From the NCBI RefSeq assembly GCF_014851865.1, contig NZ_JACVAM010000001.1, forward strand, positions 744,001 through 808,000: a stretch of 64,000 bases of DNA, written 5' to 3'. The DNA comes from Pseudomonas sp. PDM16 (GTDB lineage: Bacteria; Pseudomonadota; Gammaproteobacteria; Pseudomonadales; Pseudomonadaceae). This document shows positions 36,186 to 45,594 of the stretch, one piece after another. A model generated the notes under the pieces. It was not told where the DNA came from. It saw only the letters and a program-made list of their open reading frames with translations, and ran no database searches. The translations under genes were made by a program, and so were the position numbers. The stretch's first letter is position 1; every line of letters starts with the position of its first letter.

Positions 36186-37154
36186 TCAGGTAGAGAGTCG
36201 AACCCAGTAGCGCGTCAGATGATGCAATCTCAGCCCATGGGCTTCGGCGAGGAAGACCAGGGTGGTATCCGTGTCCGCCAGGCTGAAGTTGCCGCTGATG
36301 GGGCGGTTGGCAATCTGCGGGTCGCAGCCGAGATGGCCGTGCCTGTGGCGTCCCAGTTCATCCAGCACGCGAGACAGCGGCATGTCGCGAGCGACCAGCA
36401 GGCCCTCGCGCCAGGCGGCGATATCCTGTGACCCTCCTGCGCTCTGTGTTGCGCCTCCGGCGGAAAGGAGCCACACCTCTCCTGGTCGGGCCATTTCGCC
36501 AGGGCCTGTCTGAGGCTGCACGCGAACTGCCCCCTCCGTGACATCGAGGCGGCAGACATGCTCCTTCAGGCGGACACTGAATCGAGCGTCCAGCGCTTCG
36601 AGCAGAGCGAAGGGGGTTTCCACGCGCAGTGGCCGGGGTACCTGGCTACCGGCATCGGCTCCACTGATCAGATGCAACTCTCCGCGCAGGAGCTGCACCA
36701 GGCGTTGGGTATCGTCGAAGCGCAGGGAGACGGCGCTGTCGGTATTCAGGTCGAGCACGCTGCCGTCGGCCAGCGTCCACCTGCGTCGCTCTCCAGTGCG
36801 GGTACTCCGGTCGGCAACGAGACGTTGCCACGGCGTAACCTCGGCGGTACCCCAGGTACAGGTTCCGACTGCGCCGAAGAGAGCCAGGAGCTTGATGATC
36901 TGCCGGCGCTTCAGTCGTGCGTCTGGGAGCCTCTCCAAGGTCTGCATGGCGAGCTTCGATGGCAGGCCGGCGAAGCGGCCGCCAAGGCTCTGGATTCGCT
37001 CCCAGGCCACGCGATGCTCATCGGCATCCGCGAGCCAGGAAGAGAACGCCTTGTATGCTTCTTCCCCTGGCTGGTTGTAACCGAGCCTTATCGACCAGTC
37101 GATGGCCTGGTCGATCACGGCGTCCCGCAGCGGCGGTGGGGGCGTTTCGCTCAT
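36186..37154 (-). CDS. FecR-family anti-sigma/sigma regulator
   Basis: 322 aa. N-terminal cytoplasmic DUF4880 segment (VIDQAIDWSIRLGYNQPGEE, AFSSWLADADEHRVAWERIQ), one TM helix near 88-108 (IKLLALFGAVGTCTWGTAEV), then the periplasmic FecR domain (RWTLADGSVLDLNTDSAVSL) and C-terminal FecR_C-like ANRPISGNFSLADTD. Relays the receptor's signal to the sigma factor. ATG overlaps the sigma stop (ATGA). Confidence 0.94.
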   Translation of the reverse strand: MSETPPPPLRDAVIDQAIDWSIRLGYNQPGEEAYKAFSSWLADADEHRVAWERIQSLGGRFAGLPSKLAMQTLERLPDARLKRRQIIKLLALFGAVGTCTWGTAEVTPWQRLVADRSTRTGERRRWTLADGSVLDLNTDSAVSLRFDDTQRLVQLLRGELHLISGADAGSQVPRPLRVETPFALLEALDARFSVRLKEHVCRLDVTEGAVRVQPQTGPGEMARPGEVWLLSAGGATQSAGGSQDIAAWREGLLVARDMPLSRVLDELGRHRHGHLGCDPQIANRPISGNFSLADTDTTLVFLAEAHGLRLHHLTRYWVRLST

Positions 37155-37663
37155 GTCGGGGTCTCGTAGACCAGGCGGTAGCAATGACGCAGGGCGCTGG
37201 CGATGTAGCGCTCGACGGTAGACAGCGAAACGCCCAGGCGCTCTGCGATCCTGGGGCAGGTCATGCCGTCCAGCTGAGCCAGCAGAAAGGCCTGCCGAAC
37301 CTTGGGCTTCAGCTCGTCGAGCATGCGGTCGATGGCGATAAGAGATTCCACGACCAGCAGGCTGGTTTCTGGAGAGGGCGCCTCGTGCTCCGGAATATGG
37401 GCCACCGTTTCCAGCCAGGCCCGCTCGACGTCCCGGCGTCGCCATAGATCGATAACCAGGCCTCGGGCCACCGTGCGCAAGTAGGCGCGCGGCTCGCTGG
37501 GAGCTACATCGCCACGCCGTTGCAGCAGGCGGACGAAAGTATCCTGCGCCAGGTCCGCCGCATCGGCGGAGTTGTTCAACCTTGAGCGCAGCCAGCTCTG
37601 CAGCCAGCCGTGGTGGTCGGTATACAGCTGCGTGATAACGGATGCGGAGGGTGAGCCGGACAT
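37151..37663 (-). CDS. ECF sigma factor, FecI family
   Basis: 170 aa. Region 2: LYTDHHGWLQSWLRSRLNNS, DLAQDTFVRLLQ, PRAYLRTVARGLVIDLWRRR; region 4: LDGMTCPRIAERLGVSLSTV then ERYIASALRHCY. Iron-starvation type. ATG 37663 has AAGGA upstream and a Fur box at 37697-37715. Expected to transcribe the TonB receptor gene (and possibly siderophore genes elsewhere). Confidence 0.95.
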   Translation of the reverse strand: MSGSPSASVITQLYTDHHGWLQSWLRSRLNNSADAADLAQDTFVRLLQRRGDVAPSEPRAYLRTVARGLVIDLWRRRDVERAWLETVAHIPEHEAPSPETSLLVVESLIAIDRMLDELKPKVRQAFLLAQLDGMTCPRIAERLGVSLSTVERYIASALRHCYRLVYETPT

Positions 37664-37696
37664 GCTTGATCCTTGCAGGAACGGTTGCGCGCAAAT

Positions 37697-37715
37697 GATA
37701 AGTTTTCGCATTATC
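37697..37715 (-). promoter_or_regulatory. Fur box of the ECF sigma gene
   Basis: On the minus strand GATAATGCGAAAACTTATC matches 14 of 19 positions of the GATAATGATAATCATTATC consensus, 33 nt upstream of the sigma ATG. Predicts iron repression of the cassette. Confidence 0.75.
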
Positions 37716-37872
37716 AACCGAAGCCGGTGCCGACGGCAAAGGGCTTGCAAGGGCGTGATCGAGAGCGGGCATCAGAAACGACCAGCGAGGGCCGCATCGG
37801 AGTGAGGTGTCCGCAAGAAGAGCACAGGGGGAAGAGCGCCACCCTGATAGGCAGTCGGAGAGATTCGACATG

Positions 37873-37905
37873 ACGAGAAAAGCCGCCTCCGATCGTGGCA
37901 GAGGC
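37873..37905 (-). terminator. Terminator of the CoA-transferase gene
   Basis: GCCGCCTC / GAGGCGGC 8-bp stem with an 11-nt loop; on the minus strand it is followed by TTTTCTC. About 30 nt after the stop at 37937. Confidence 0.85.
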
Positions 37906-37936
37906 GGCTTCGGGTATCCGAGCCTCAGGCCCGAAT

Positions 37937-39430
37937 TCAGCTGGCCAGCATGCGGCCCGTTTCTTCCAGGTTGATGTGCCACTCCAGAGCTTCGCGCAGC
38001 AGGTGCGGGGTGTGCCCGCCCTTGGCGCAGGCACGCTCGAAATAGTCCTTGAGCGGGCCACGGAAGTCCGGGTGTACGCAGTTTTCGATGATCGCCCGAG
38101 CGCGTTCACGTGGCGCCAGGCCACGCAGGTCGGCCAGGCCGATCTCGGTGACCAGGATGTCGACGTCATGCTCGCTATGGTCGACGTGGCTGACCATCGG
38201 CACCACGCTGGAGATGGCGCCGCCCTTGGCGATCGATTTGGTGACGAAGATCGCCAGGTGCGCGTTGCGGGCGAAATCGCCCGAGCCGCCGATACCGTTC
38301 ATCATCTTCGTGCCGCCGACGTGGGTGGAGTTGACGTTGCCGTACAAGTCGAACTCCAGTGCGGTGTTGATGCCGATGATACCCAGGCGGCGGACGATCT
38401 CCGGGTGGTTGGAGATTTCCTGCGGACGCAGCACCAGCTTGTCCTTGTAGCGCTCCAGATTGCCGAATACGCGCTCGTTGCAGCGCGCCGAAAGAGTGAT
38501 CGAGCAGCCGGAGGCGAAGCGCATCTTGCCGGCGTCGATCAGCTCGAAAGTGGAGTCCTGCAGTACCTCGGAGTACATCTCCAGGTCTTCGAATGGCGAT
38601 TCCAGCAGGCCGCACATCACCGCATTGGCGATGCTACCGATGCCGGCCTGCAACGGACCCAGGTTCTGCGGCAGGCGACCGGCATCAACCTCATTCTCGA
38701 AGAAGGCGATCAGGTGGTCGGCGATGGCCTGGGTGTCGGCGTCCGGCGCGGTGACCGTGGAGTACGAGTCGGCCTGATCGGTGATGACGATGGCGACGAT
38801 CTTCTCCGGCGGAATCGGGATGGCGCCGCTGCCGATGCGTTGGTCGGCTCGTACCAGCGGGATCGGCGTGCGGGTCGGCCGGTAGGTCGGGATATAGATG
38901 TCGTGCAGGCCTTCCAGATTCGGGTTGTGCGCCAGGTTGATCTCGACGATCACCCGCTCGGCGAAGATCGCGAAGCTGGCCGAGTTGCCCACGGAGGTGG
39001 TCGGCACGATGTGGCCTTCCTCGGTAATGGCCACCGCCTCGATCACCGCGATATCTGGCTTCTTCAGCTGCAGGTTGCGGATCTGCTCGACGGTGTCGGA
39101 CAGATGCTGATCGATGAACATCACGCTGCCGTCGTTGATCGCCTTGCGCAGGGTCGAGTCGACCTGGAACGGCATGCGCCGGGCCAGCACGCCTGCTTCG
39201 GTGAGCTGCTTGTCGAGGTCGTTGCCCAGGCTGGCGCCGGTCATCAGGCTGATCTGCAGTGGCTGGGCCTTGGCCCGCTCGGCCAGCGCGCGCGGTACGG
39301 CTTTCGCTTCGCCGGCGCGGGTGAAGCCGCTCATGCCAACGGTCATGCCGTCCTCGATCAGGGCGGCGGCTTCGGTGGCGCTCATCAGCTTGTCCAGCAG
39401 GGCAGGCAGGCGCACGCGATCAGAATACAT
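37937..39430 (-). CDS. Acetyl-CoA hydrolase / succinyl-CoA:acetate CoA-transferase
   Basis: 497 aa class I CoA-transferase. GMTVGMSGFTRAGEAKAVPR near the start, QAGIGSIANAVMCGLLESPF in the middle, MMNGIGGSGDFARNA and LVTEIGLADLRGLAPRERA near the end are typical of the Ach1/SucCoA-transferase group that moves CoA between acetate and succinate or hydrolyses acetyl-CoA. ATG 39430 starts the conserved region. Homologue of the PA5445 type; not normally part of the pho locus. Own terminator. Confidence 0.92.
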   Translation of the reverse strand: MYSDRVRLPALLDKLMSATEAAALIEDGMTVGMSGFTRAGEAKAVPRALAERAKAQPLQISLMTGASLGNDLDKQLTEAGVLARRMPFQVDSTLRKAINDGSVMFIDQHLSDTVEQIRNLQLKKPDIAVIEAVAITEEGHIVPTTSVGNSASFAIFAERVIVEINLAHNPNLEGLHDIYIPTYRPTRTPIPLVRADQRIGSGAIPIPPEKIVAIVITDQADSYSTVTAPDADTQAIADHLIAFFENEVDAGRLPQNLGPLQAGIGSIANAVMCGLLESPFEDLEMYSEVLQDSTFELIDAGKMRFASGCSITLSARCNERVFGNLERYKDKLVLRPQEISNHPEIVRRLGIIGINTALEFDLYGNVNSTHVGGTKMMNGIGGSGDFARNAHLAIFVTKSIAKGGAISSVVPMVSHVDHSEHDVDILVTEIGLADLRGLAPRERARAIIENCVHPDFRGPLKDYFERACAKGGHTPHLLREALEWHINLEETGRMLAS

Positions 39431-39630
39431 GGGGTTTACTCGATGGCGGAAAAGAACAGCGGCGGAGTCTAGGGGCTGGGTCTGGCCATGCCAGTTCGAC
39501 CAAGGTCGGATTGAGCGCCTTTCGTCGGAGGGTGTCGATTTTCTCGCAAGGCGGGATTTGGGTGCTCGCATGGCCCCCGGCACGCTGCTAGTCTTGCGGC
39601 TCTCGGGAATTCAACGACAAATTCGAAGAT

Positions 39631-40527
39631 ATGCTAGGGCGTTCATTCGTTTTCGGCGCATTGCTGTTGCTCGCCGGTCAGGCCAATGCGCTGACCATCT
39701 ACAAGTATGTCGACAAGCACGGCACCGTGACCTACAGCGACAAGGCCATACCCGGCGCTCAGGTGCTGGTGTTCCGTGATCGCATGGTCGAGAAGCTGGA
39801 CAGCCAGGTGAAGCTGGAGACCAAGAAGCACGACGGCGGCGAGACCCTGCAGGTGCGCAACGACCTGTATGCGCCGGTCGAGGTCGAGTTGCGCCTGGAT
39901 AAGGTGGTCAACGCCGTCGGTGCGCCAGATGAGCCGATTCGCTGGGTGCTGCCGCCGCGCAGCCAGATACGCCTGGCCACCCTGGCGCCGCGCGAAGCGG
40001 ACAAGCCAATGAGCTACAGGCCGAAATTGCGCTATGCCATGGGTGACCCGCGGCAGCTTCCGTTGCTGTACAACTATCCGCTGCCCTGGCGTGGTGGCCC
40101 ATTCCGTCTGACCCAGGGAGCCAACGGCAAGTACAGCCACTTCACGCCCAAGGGCCGCTACGCCATGGATATTGCGATGCCAGAGGGCACGCCGATCGTC
40201 GCGGCACGCAGCGGCACCGTGGTGAAGACCGAGAACCAGCAGAGCGGGCGGGGCAACAATCCTTCCGGCAATTACGTGCGCATCCTGCATGATGACGGGA
40301 CGATGGGCGTCTACCTGCACCTGATGCGCGGGTCCGTGGGCGTCAGCGAGGGCCAGTGGGTCGAGGCAGGCAGCCTGATTGCCCGCTCCGGCAACACAGG
40401 CAACAGCACCGGCCCGCACCTGCACTTCGTGGTGCAGCGCAATATCGGTTTGGCGCTGGAGTCCATCCCGTTCGATTTTGCCCAGCCGGTGAACAGCCTG
40501 CCCAACTTCGCGGTGGGCGGCGAATAG
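39631..40527 (+). CDS. M23 family peptidase with DUF4124 N-terminus
   Basis: 298 aa periplasmic protein. Signal peptide MLGRSFVFGALLLLAGQANA, then DUF4124-like LTIYKYVDKHGTVTYSDKAI. C-terminal LytM/M23 domain: HFTPKGRYAMDIAMPEGTPI holds the H-x(n)-D zinc ligands, GPHLHF the third, and QSGRGNNPSGNYVRILHDDG the core. Likely a peptidoglycan endopeptidase. PA5363-like position near phoBR. Confidence 0.92.
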   Translation: MLGRSFVFGALLLLAGQANALTIYKYVDKHGTVTYSDKAIPGAQVLVFRDRMVEKLDSQVKLETKKHDGGETLQVRNDLYAPVEVELRLDKVVNAVGAPDEPIRWVLPPRSQIRLATLAPREADKPMSYRPKLRYAMGDPRQLPLLYNYPLPWRGGPFRLTQGANGKYSHFTPKGRYAMDIAMPEGTPIVAARSGTVVKTENQQSGRGNNPSGNYVRILHDDGTMGVYLHLMRGSVGVSEGQWVEAGSLIARSGNTGNSTGPHLHFVVQRNIGLALESIPFDFAQPVNSLPNFAVGGE

Positions 40528-40625
40528 CCGTTGCGCATGTGCGCCGGCCGTCGGTCCGGCGGCAACACGTGCTGATCTGGTCTTATGGTGATGGAGCAGC
40601 CTTTCCGTCATGCGAGGCCAGAACC

Positions 40626-40898
40626 ATGAAAAATCTTCACTGCACCTATCGCGACCACGCCATCAGCGCCGCCGTCATGGAGCACCCGGGCATCCCCACG
40701 CCCTGGGCGGCGGGCTGTCAGATCACCCTGCCGGACGGCCAGGCCAGCAAGCGCATACCTCTGCCGATGCAGTACGCCTTCCTCGCCGATTTGGAGAGCG
40801 CCCAGCGTGCTTCCCTTGCCCACGGCAAATGGCTGGTGGACCAGCATCTGGATCACGGTTTGAGTCTTGCCGGTACTCACCAGCCCCAGGCAGCCTAG
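40626..40898 (+). CDS. Unknown 90-aa protein
   Basis: Small soluble protein, not recognised. MKNLHCTYRDHAISAAVMEH at the start and a helix LADLESAQRASLAHGKWLVD later. ATG at 40626 within GAACCATG; a weak GAGG lies upstream. Followed by a terminator. No partner evident. Confidence 0.65.
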   Translation: MKNLHCTYRDHAISAAVMEHPGIPTPWAAGCQITLPDGQASKRIPLPMQYAFLADLESAQRASLAHGKWLVDQHLDHGLSLAGTHQPQAA

Positions 40899-40909
40899 CG
40901 CCAGAAAGC

Positions 40910-40937
40910 ACGACGCCGTAGATAGCTGCGGCGTCGT
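40910..40937. terminator. Bidirectional terminator between the 90-aa gene and the CorC gene
   Basis: ACGACGCCG / CGGCGTCGT 9-bp stem with a 10-nt loop, TTTAC on the plus side and GCTTTC on the minus side. Confidence 0.75.
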
Positions 40938-40952
40938 TTACAGGCGGATGTG

Positions 40953-42293
40953 TCAGTCCAGCTTGAGAACCTTGGCCAGGACGATCTTCGGGCCTTTCAT
41001 CTTTTTGATGATCACGTGCAGGCCCTCGGTCTCCAGCACCTCGTTCTCGGTGGGGACGCGGTTGAGGCTTTCGTAAACCAGGCCGGCCAGGGTCTCCGCC
41101 TCGATGTGATCGAGGTCGACGCCGAGCAGTCGCTCGATCTTGAACAGAGGGGTGTCACCGCGCACCAGCAGCTTGCCTGGCTGGTAGGCGAGGATGCCGC
41201 GCTCGGCCTTGTGGTGCTCGTCCTGAATATCACCGACCAGCACCTCCAGCACGTCCTCCATCGTCAGGAAGCCGACCACCTTGCCGTCCGCCTCTTCGAC
41301 CAGGGCGAAGTGCGCGCCACCCTGGCGGAACTGTTCCAGTAGCGAGGACAGTGGCATGTGTTTGCTGACCCGCTCGATCGGGCGCATCAGCTCGGCCACG
41401 TTGAACTTGGACGGTAGCATTTCCAGCAGGGACAGCTGCAGTAGCAGGTCCTTGATGTGCAGCACGCCGACGAAGCCGTTGGTGGCTTCCTCGTAGACCG
41501 GGTAGCGGCTGAATTTGTGCCGGCGGAACAGGTTGAACATCTCGTCGAGCTTGGCATTGGCGTCGATGTACACCAGGTCCTCGCGCGAGTTGGCCCAGTC
41601 CACCACTTCCAGCTCGCCCATTTCCACGGCCGAGGCCAGCACGCGCATGTCCTGGTCACTGGGGTCGCGGGCGCGGCTGGAGTGGAGGATCAGCTTCAGC
41701 TCATCGCGGCTGTAGTGGTGCTCGTGATGCGGCCCCGGCTCGCCCTGGCCGGCAATGCGTAGGATGGCGTTGGCGCTGGCGTTGAGCAGGTAGATGGCCG
41801 GGTACATCAGCCAGTAGAAGGTGTACAGCGGTGCAGCCGTCCACAGCGACAGCAGCTCGGGTTTGCGGATGGCCCAGGACTTGGGCGCCAGCTCGCCAAC
41901 CACGATGTGCAGGTAGGAAATGATGAAGAAGGCGAAGAAGAAGGCGATACCGTGGATCAGCTTCTCCGACTCGATGCCGATCATGGCCAGCAGCGGAGTG
42001 AGCAGTTCGGCGAAGGCCGGTTCGCCTACCCAGCCGAGGCCGAGGGAGGCCAGGGTGATGCCCAGCTGGCAGGCGGAGAGGTAGGCGTCCAGCTGGTTGT
42101 GCACGGTGCGCAGGATGTGCCCGCGCCAGCCGTGTTGCTCGGCGATGGCTTCGACCTTGGTCGCACGGAGCTTGACCATGGCGAACTCGGCGGCCACGAA
42201 AAAGCCGTTGAGCAGAACGAGGAAGAGGGCGAACAGAACGAGGCCGATATCGGCGAAAAGCGCGGAGGTGGAGAGACTAGAGGAAGGGTCCAT
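40953..42293 (-). CDS. CNNM/CorC-type (HlyC) membrane protein
   Basis: 446 aa. DUF21 membrane domain at 1-200 with about four TM helices (LFALFLVLLNGFFVAAEFAM), a CBS pair at about 220-340 (YPVYEEATNGFVGVLHIKDL, FALVEEADGKVVGFLTMEDV) and a C-terminal CorC_HlyC domain. Proposed Mg/Co efflux or ion regulation. PA5362-like position after phoR; possibly co-transcribed with phoBR. Confidence 0.93.
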   Translation of the reverse strand: MDPSSSLSTSALFADIGLVLFALFLVLLNGFFVAAEFAMVKLRATKVEAIAEQHGWRGHILRTVHNQLDAYLSACQLGITLASLGLGWVGEPAFAELLTPLLAMIGIESEKLIHGIAFFFAFFIISYLHIVVGELAPKSWAIRKPELLSLWTAAPLYTFYWLMYPAIYLLNASANAILRIAGQGEPGPHHEHHYSRDELKLILHSSRARDPSDQDMRVLASAVEMGELEVVDWANSREDLVYIDANAKLDEMFNLFRRHKFSRYPVYEEATNGFVGVLHIKDLLLQLSLLEMLPSKFNVAELMRPIERVSKHMPLSSLLEQFRQGGAHFALVEEADGKVVGFLTMEDVLEVLVGDIQDEHHKAERGILAYQPGKLLVRGDTPLFKIERLLGVDLDHIEAETLAGLVYESLNRVPTENEVLETEGLHVIIKKMKGPKIVLAKVLKLD

Positions 42294-42365
42294 GGTGGTC
42301 GGGGCTGGCGAAAGATCGCTACAGGTTGGCGGCAGAGGCCGGCGAATGCAAGCCGTCGCGCAGCG

Positions 42366-43670
42366 TCAGCCGCGCCGGCTGACTTGCTGGGCTGGGAAGT
42401 GACAGGTGAAGGTGCTGCCCTTGCCGATCAGGCTGGTGATATCCAGGCGCGCGCGGTGGCGCAACAGCACATGCTTGACGATAGCCAGGCCGAGGCCCGT
42501 ACCGCCCGTGTTGGAGGCTCGGCTGGAGTCGACCCGATAGAAGCGTTCTGTCAGGCGCGGCAGGTGCTTGGCCTCGATGCCGATGCCGCTGTCGGCCACG
42601 CTGAAGTGCGCGCCTTGCTCGTCGCCCCACCAGCGGATGCGGATATCGCTCTCTTCGGGGCTGTATTTCACCGCGTTGAACACCAGGTTGGAGAAGGCGC
42701 TGCGCAGCTCTGCCTCGCTGCCCTTGAGACGAATCTGGTTGTCCGCCTCCAGGCTGATGCGATGGTTACGTGGGCCGGACAGGGCCTGTGCATCGTTGCG
42801 GATGCTCAGCAGCAGGAGGTCGACGGCTACTGGATTGTTGTCCGAGGGATAGTCTGTGGCTTCCAGCTTGGCCAACAGGAGCAGGTCGTTGAGCAGGTTC
42901 TGCATGCGTGACCCCTGCTGCTGCATCTGCTGCAGAGCCCGCAGCCAGCGTGGGTTCACGTCCTCGACGTTGTCCAACAGGGTTTCCAGGTAGCCGGCGA
43001 TCACCGTCAACGGGGTGCGCAGCTCATGGGAGACGTTGGCCACGAAGTCCTTGCGCATCTGCTCCAGTTGGTGGAGGCGGGTGACGTCACGCACTAGCAT
43101 CAGGTGTTCACGGTTTCCGTACTGGGTGATCTGCAGTTGCAGGCGCTGACGATCATTGACCGGCGAGGGCAGCTCCAGGGCTTCCTGGTACTGGCCGGCG
43201 TCGAAGTACTCCTTGAACTGCGGATGGCGCACCAGGTTGGTGATCGACTGGCCGCTGTCCTGCGGAGTCTTCAGGCCCAATAGCTGCTCGGCGGCACGGT
43301 TCCACCACTCCAGGTTGCCTTCGGCGTCGAGCATGATCACCGCGTCGCGCAGGGCTGCGGTGGATTCCTGCACACGATCTATCACCGCCTGCAGACGGCC
43401 ACGCACGCGCTGGTCGCGACGTTGCAGGTGGTAGATGTTGTCGAAAACCTCCCCCCACAGACCGTAGCCCTCGGGCGGTGCCTCGTCGGGTTTGCGCTCG
43501 CGCAACCACTTGTGCAGCCGCAGCAGCTGTTTCAGGTGCCACAGCAGATAGCCGCCGAGACCGATAGCCAGGGCCCAGGCGTATTCACCAGTGATCAGGC
43601 CGAGCAGGCCACAGGCGATCAGTAGCAACAGCAGGTGGCGACTGATGGCGCCGTGCCAGTTCTGGTTCAA
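42366..43670 (-). CDS. phoR: Phosphate regulon sensor kinase PhoR
   Basis: 434 aa. N-terminal TM pair (about 12-45), charged cytoplasmic linker, PAS domain (about 100-200: DAVIMLDAEGNLEWWNRAAE), HisKA with FVANVSHELRTPLTVIAGYL, ATPase boxes NLVFNAVKYSPEE, DSGIGIEAKHLPRLTERFYR and GGTGLGLAIVKH. No large periplasmic sensor, as expected for PhoR, which senses Pst/PhoU. 21 nt downstream of phoB. Confidence 0.97.
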   Translation of the reverse strand: MNQNWHGAISRHLLLLLIACGLLGLITGEYAWALAIGLGGYLLWHLKQLLRLHKWLRERKPDEAPPEGYGLWGEVFDNIYHLQRRDQRVRGRLQAVIDRVQESTAALRDAVIMLDAEGNLEWWNRAAEQLLGLKTPQDSGQSITNLVRHPQFKEYFDAGQYQEALELPSPVNDRQRLQLQITQYGNREHLMLVRDVTRLHQLEQMRKDFVANVSHELRTPLTVIAGYLETLLDNVEDVNPRWLRALQQMQQQGSRMQNLLNDLLLLAKLEATDYPSDNNPVAVDLLLLSIRNDAQALSGPRNHRISLEADNQIRLKGSEAELRSAFSNLVFNAVKYSPEESDIRIRWWGDEQGAHFSVADSGIGIEAKHLPRLTERFYRVDSSRASNTGGTGLGLAIVKHVLLRHRARLDITSLIGKGSTFTCHFPAQQVSRRG

Positions 43671-43691
43671 CGGAACGCGTCCTTGATCGGA

Positions 43692-44381
<690 letters not shown>

Positions 44382-44419
44382 GGGTCGAGCCTCGGGTCGT
44401 CTGTCTTGCGCCGCATTAG

Positions 44420-44448
44420 ATAACAGAAATATTGCAGAGATGTGACAA
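44420..44448 (-). promoter_or_regulatory. Pho box of phoBR
   Basis: On the minus strand TTGTCAC-atct-CTGCAAT-attt-CTGTTAT: three half-sites with exact 11-bp spacing. About 40 nt upstream of the phoB ATG. Supports positive autoregulation. The -10 is unclear. Confidence 0.85.
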
Positions 44449-44614
44449 GTGTGAGGGCTCTCATGATGTCCCTCTTGCACATGCAAGGCGTAACTCCTTG
44501 CGAAGTAATCTCCCAAAACAGGCGTTGCTCAGCATTTTTGTCAGAGGGTGATGGGTAATCTGGGTGCAATGTATCTCGGGGTGCATTAAGAACGGATTTG
44601 AACAAGGACGTTAT

Positions 44615-45238
44615 ATGACAGGGTATAGAGTGCCGGGGCCGGCGGGGATCGAGGATTTTGGCGACCGGAAGAACTACAGGGAGTTTGGGTTGAATCGGCC
44701 AGGCCCGCTTGGCATAGAAGACATGGGTGTTGCGTTCAATCCATTGGATCAAGAAGCCGTTGCGCCTTTTGTTTCTGCCCCGAAGTCATTGACTTCGTTC
44801 TCTTTTGAAATATCAAAGGGCATTTTCATTATTGACTCTCCTGAGTTTAAAGGAGCCATGTCCGCTACCAGCGGGCGCCCAGAGTCATGCATGAATAAAG
44901 CAGAGCTTTTATGTCAGATGATGGAAAGTACAGGGCCTATACCTGTTGGGATCTATTTTATTTATTCCGAAGAGCTGAGTGCTCCCGGGTTGCTGGGGAG
45001 TACCTATAGGTTGTTGCGTCGGCGTGCTGATTGGGGGTCTTTTCGAGTCCCTCTTCATCCAGCACCACAGACAATCACTTATGGGCGGACAGGCTTCTTC
45101 CTGCATGGAGGCAGCTGGCCTGGGTCGGCGGGCTGTATTGATGTAGGAGGGGGCTTGTCTGGGGATGAGGCTGTTCAGAGGCTTATAGAGTTAATTCGGA
45201 ACAGTAAGGAACGCATCGTGATGGAGGTGCGTGTATGA
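44615..45238 (+). CDS. DUF2778/Tlde1-like L,D-transpeptidase-fold protein (candidate toxin)
   Basis: 207 aa. The C-terminal half matches DUF2778 proteins: IPVGIYFIYSEELSAPGLLG, RRRADWGSFRVPLHP and TYGRTGFFLHGGSWPGSAGC. Catalytic His164 and Cys174 are exactly 10 residues apart, as I recall for Salmonella Tlde1, a T6SS effector that trims and exchanges peptidoglycan peptides. N-terminal 35 residues contain two copies of RxPGPxGIEDxG; there is no signal peptide. AAGGACG precedes the ATG. The DNA is distinctly AT-richer than its neighbours, with many AT-ending codons, suggesting transfer. The next gene overlaps by 4 nt. Antibacterial effector is the best inference; a host periplasmic enzyme is unlikely without a signal. 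Confidence 0.8.
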   Translation: MTGYRVPGPAGIEDFGDRKNYREFGLNRPGPLGIEDMGVAFNPLDQEAVAPFVSAPKSLTSFSFEISKGIFIIDSPEFKGAMSATSGRPESCMNKAELLCQMMESTGPIPVGIYFIYSEELSAPGLLGSTYRLLRRRADWGSFRVPLHPAPQTITYGRTGFFLHGGSWPGSAGCIDVGGGLSGDEAVQRLIELIRNSKERIVMEVRV

Positions 45239-45594
45239 AACCGTTCATCTATTCGCTCGCCTATACGTTCACTTCAGTTTTGGTTTATTCGCTTGTGCGT
45301 TTTCTCGGGCCGGCTAATAACCTTGCCTATGCTGATCTATCTGCCTTCTGGTTCGGCTTCGTCTTCGCCGCCTACTGGGCGCCGAACCTGGGTGCGATTC
45401 TGCTGAGCGCGGTGATATTCAGCGTGCTGTTCGTCGTCGACACCCATGGCGGCTTCTTCTGGCTGAGTGGCCCCAAGTCCGCCGAGTCCTACTGGCTGAT
45501 TCCCCTGGCGGGCATTGGCTGGGTGATCCCGTTGGGCACCACCTGGCTGGGACGGCTGCTCTGGCAGAGGGTAGCGAGTGTCAGAGGTACCTAG
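45235..45594 (+). CDS. Small membrane protein, candidate immunity protein
   Basis: 119 aa with about four hydrophobic segments ([68 protein letters not shown]). Not recognised. Its ATG overlaps the toxin candidate's stop (ATGA), so the two are translationally coupled. This is the arrangement of effector-immunity pairs; a membrane protein could protect the periplasm. Its stop overlaps the convergent ubiA stop by 4 nt. Composition returns to normal GC in its second half. Confidence 0.7.
   Translation: MKPFIYSLAYTFTSVLVYSLVRFLGPANNLAYADLSAFWFGFVFAAYWAPNLGAILLSAVIFSVLFVVDTHGGFFWLSGPKSAESYWLIPLAGIGWVIPLGTTWLGRLLWQRVASVRGT

Noticed and set aside
37895..39472. 525-codon plus-strand frame opposite the CoA-transferase
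   Set aside because: Antisense shadow; starts beyond the terminator and has no family features.
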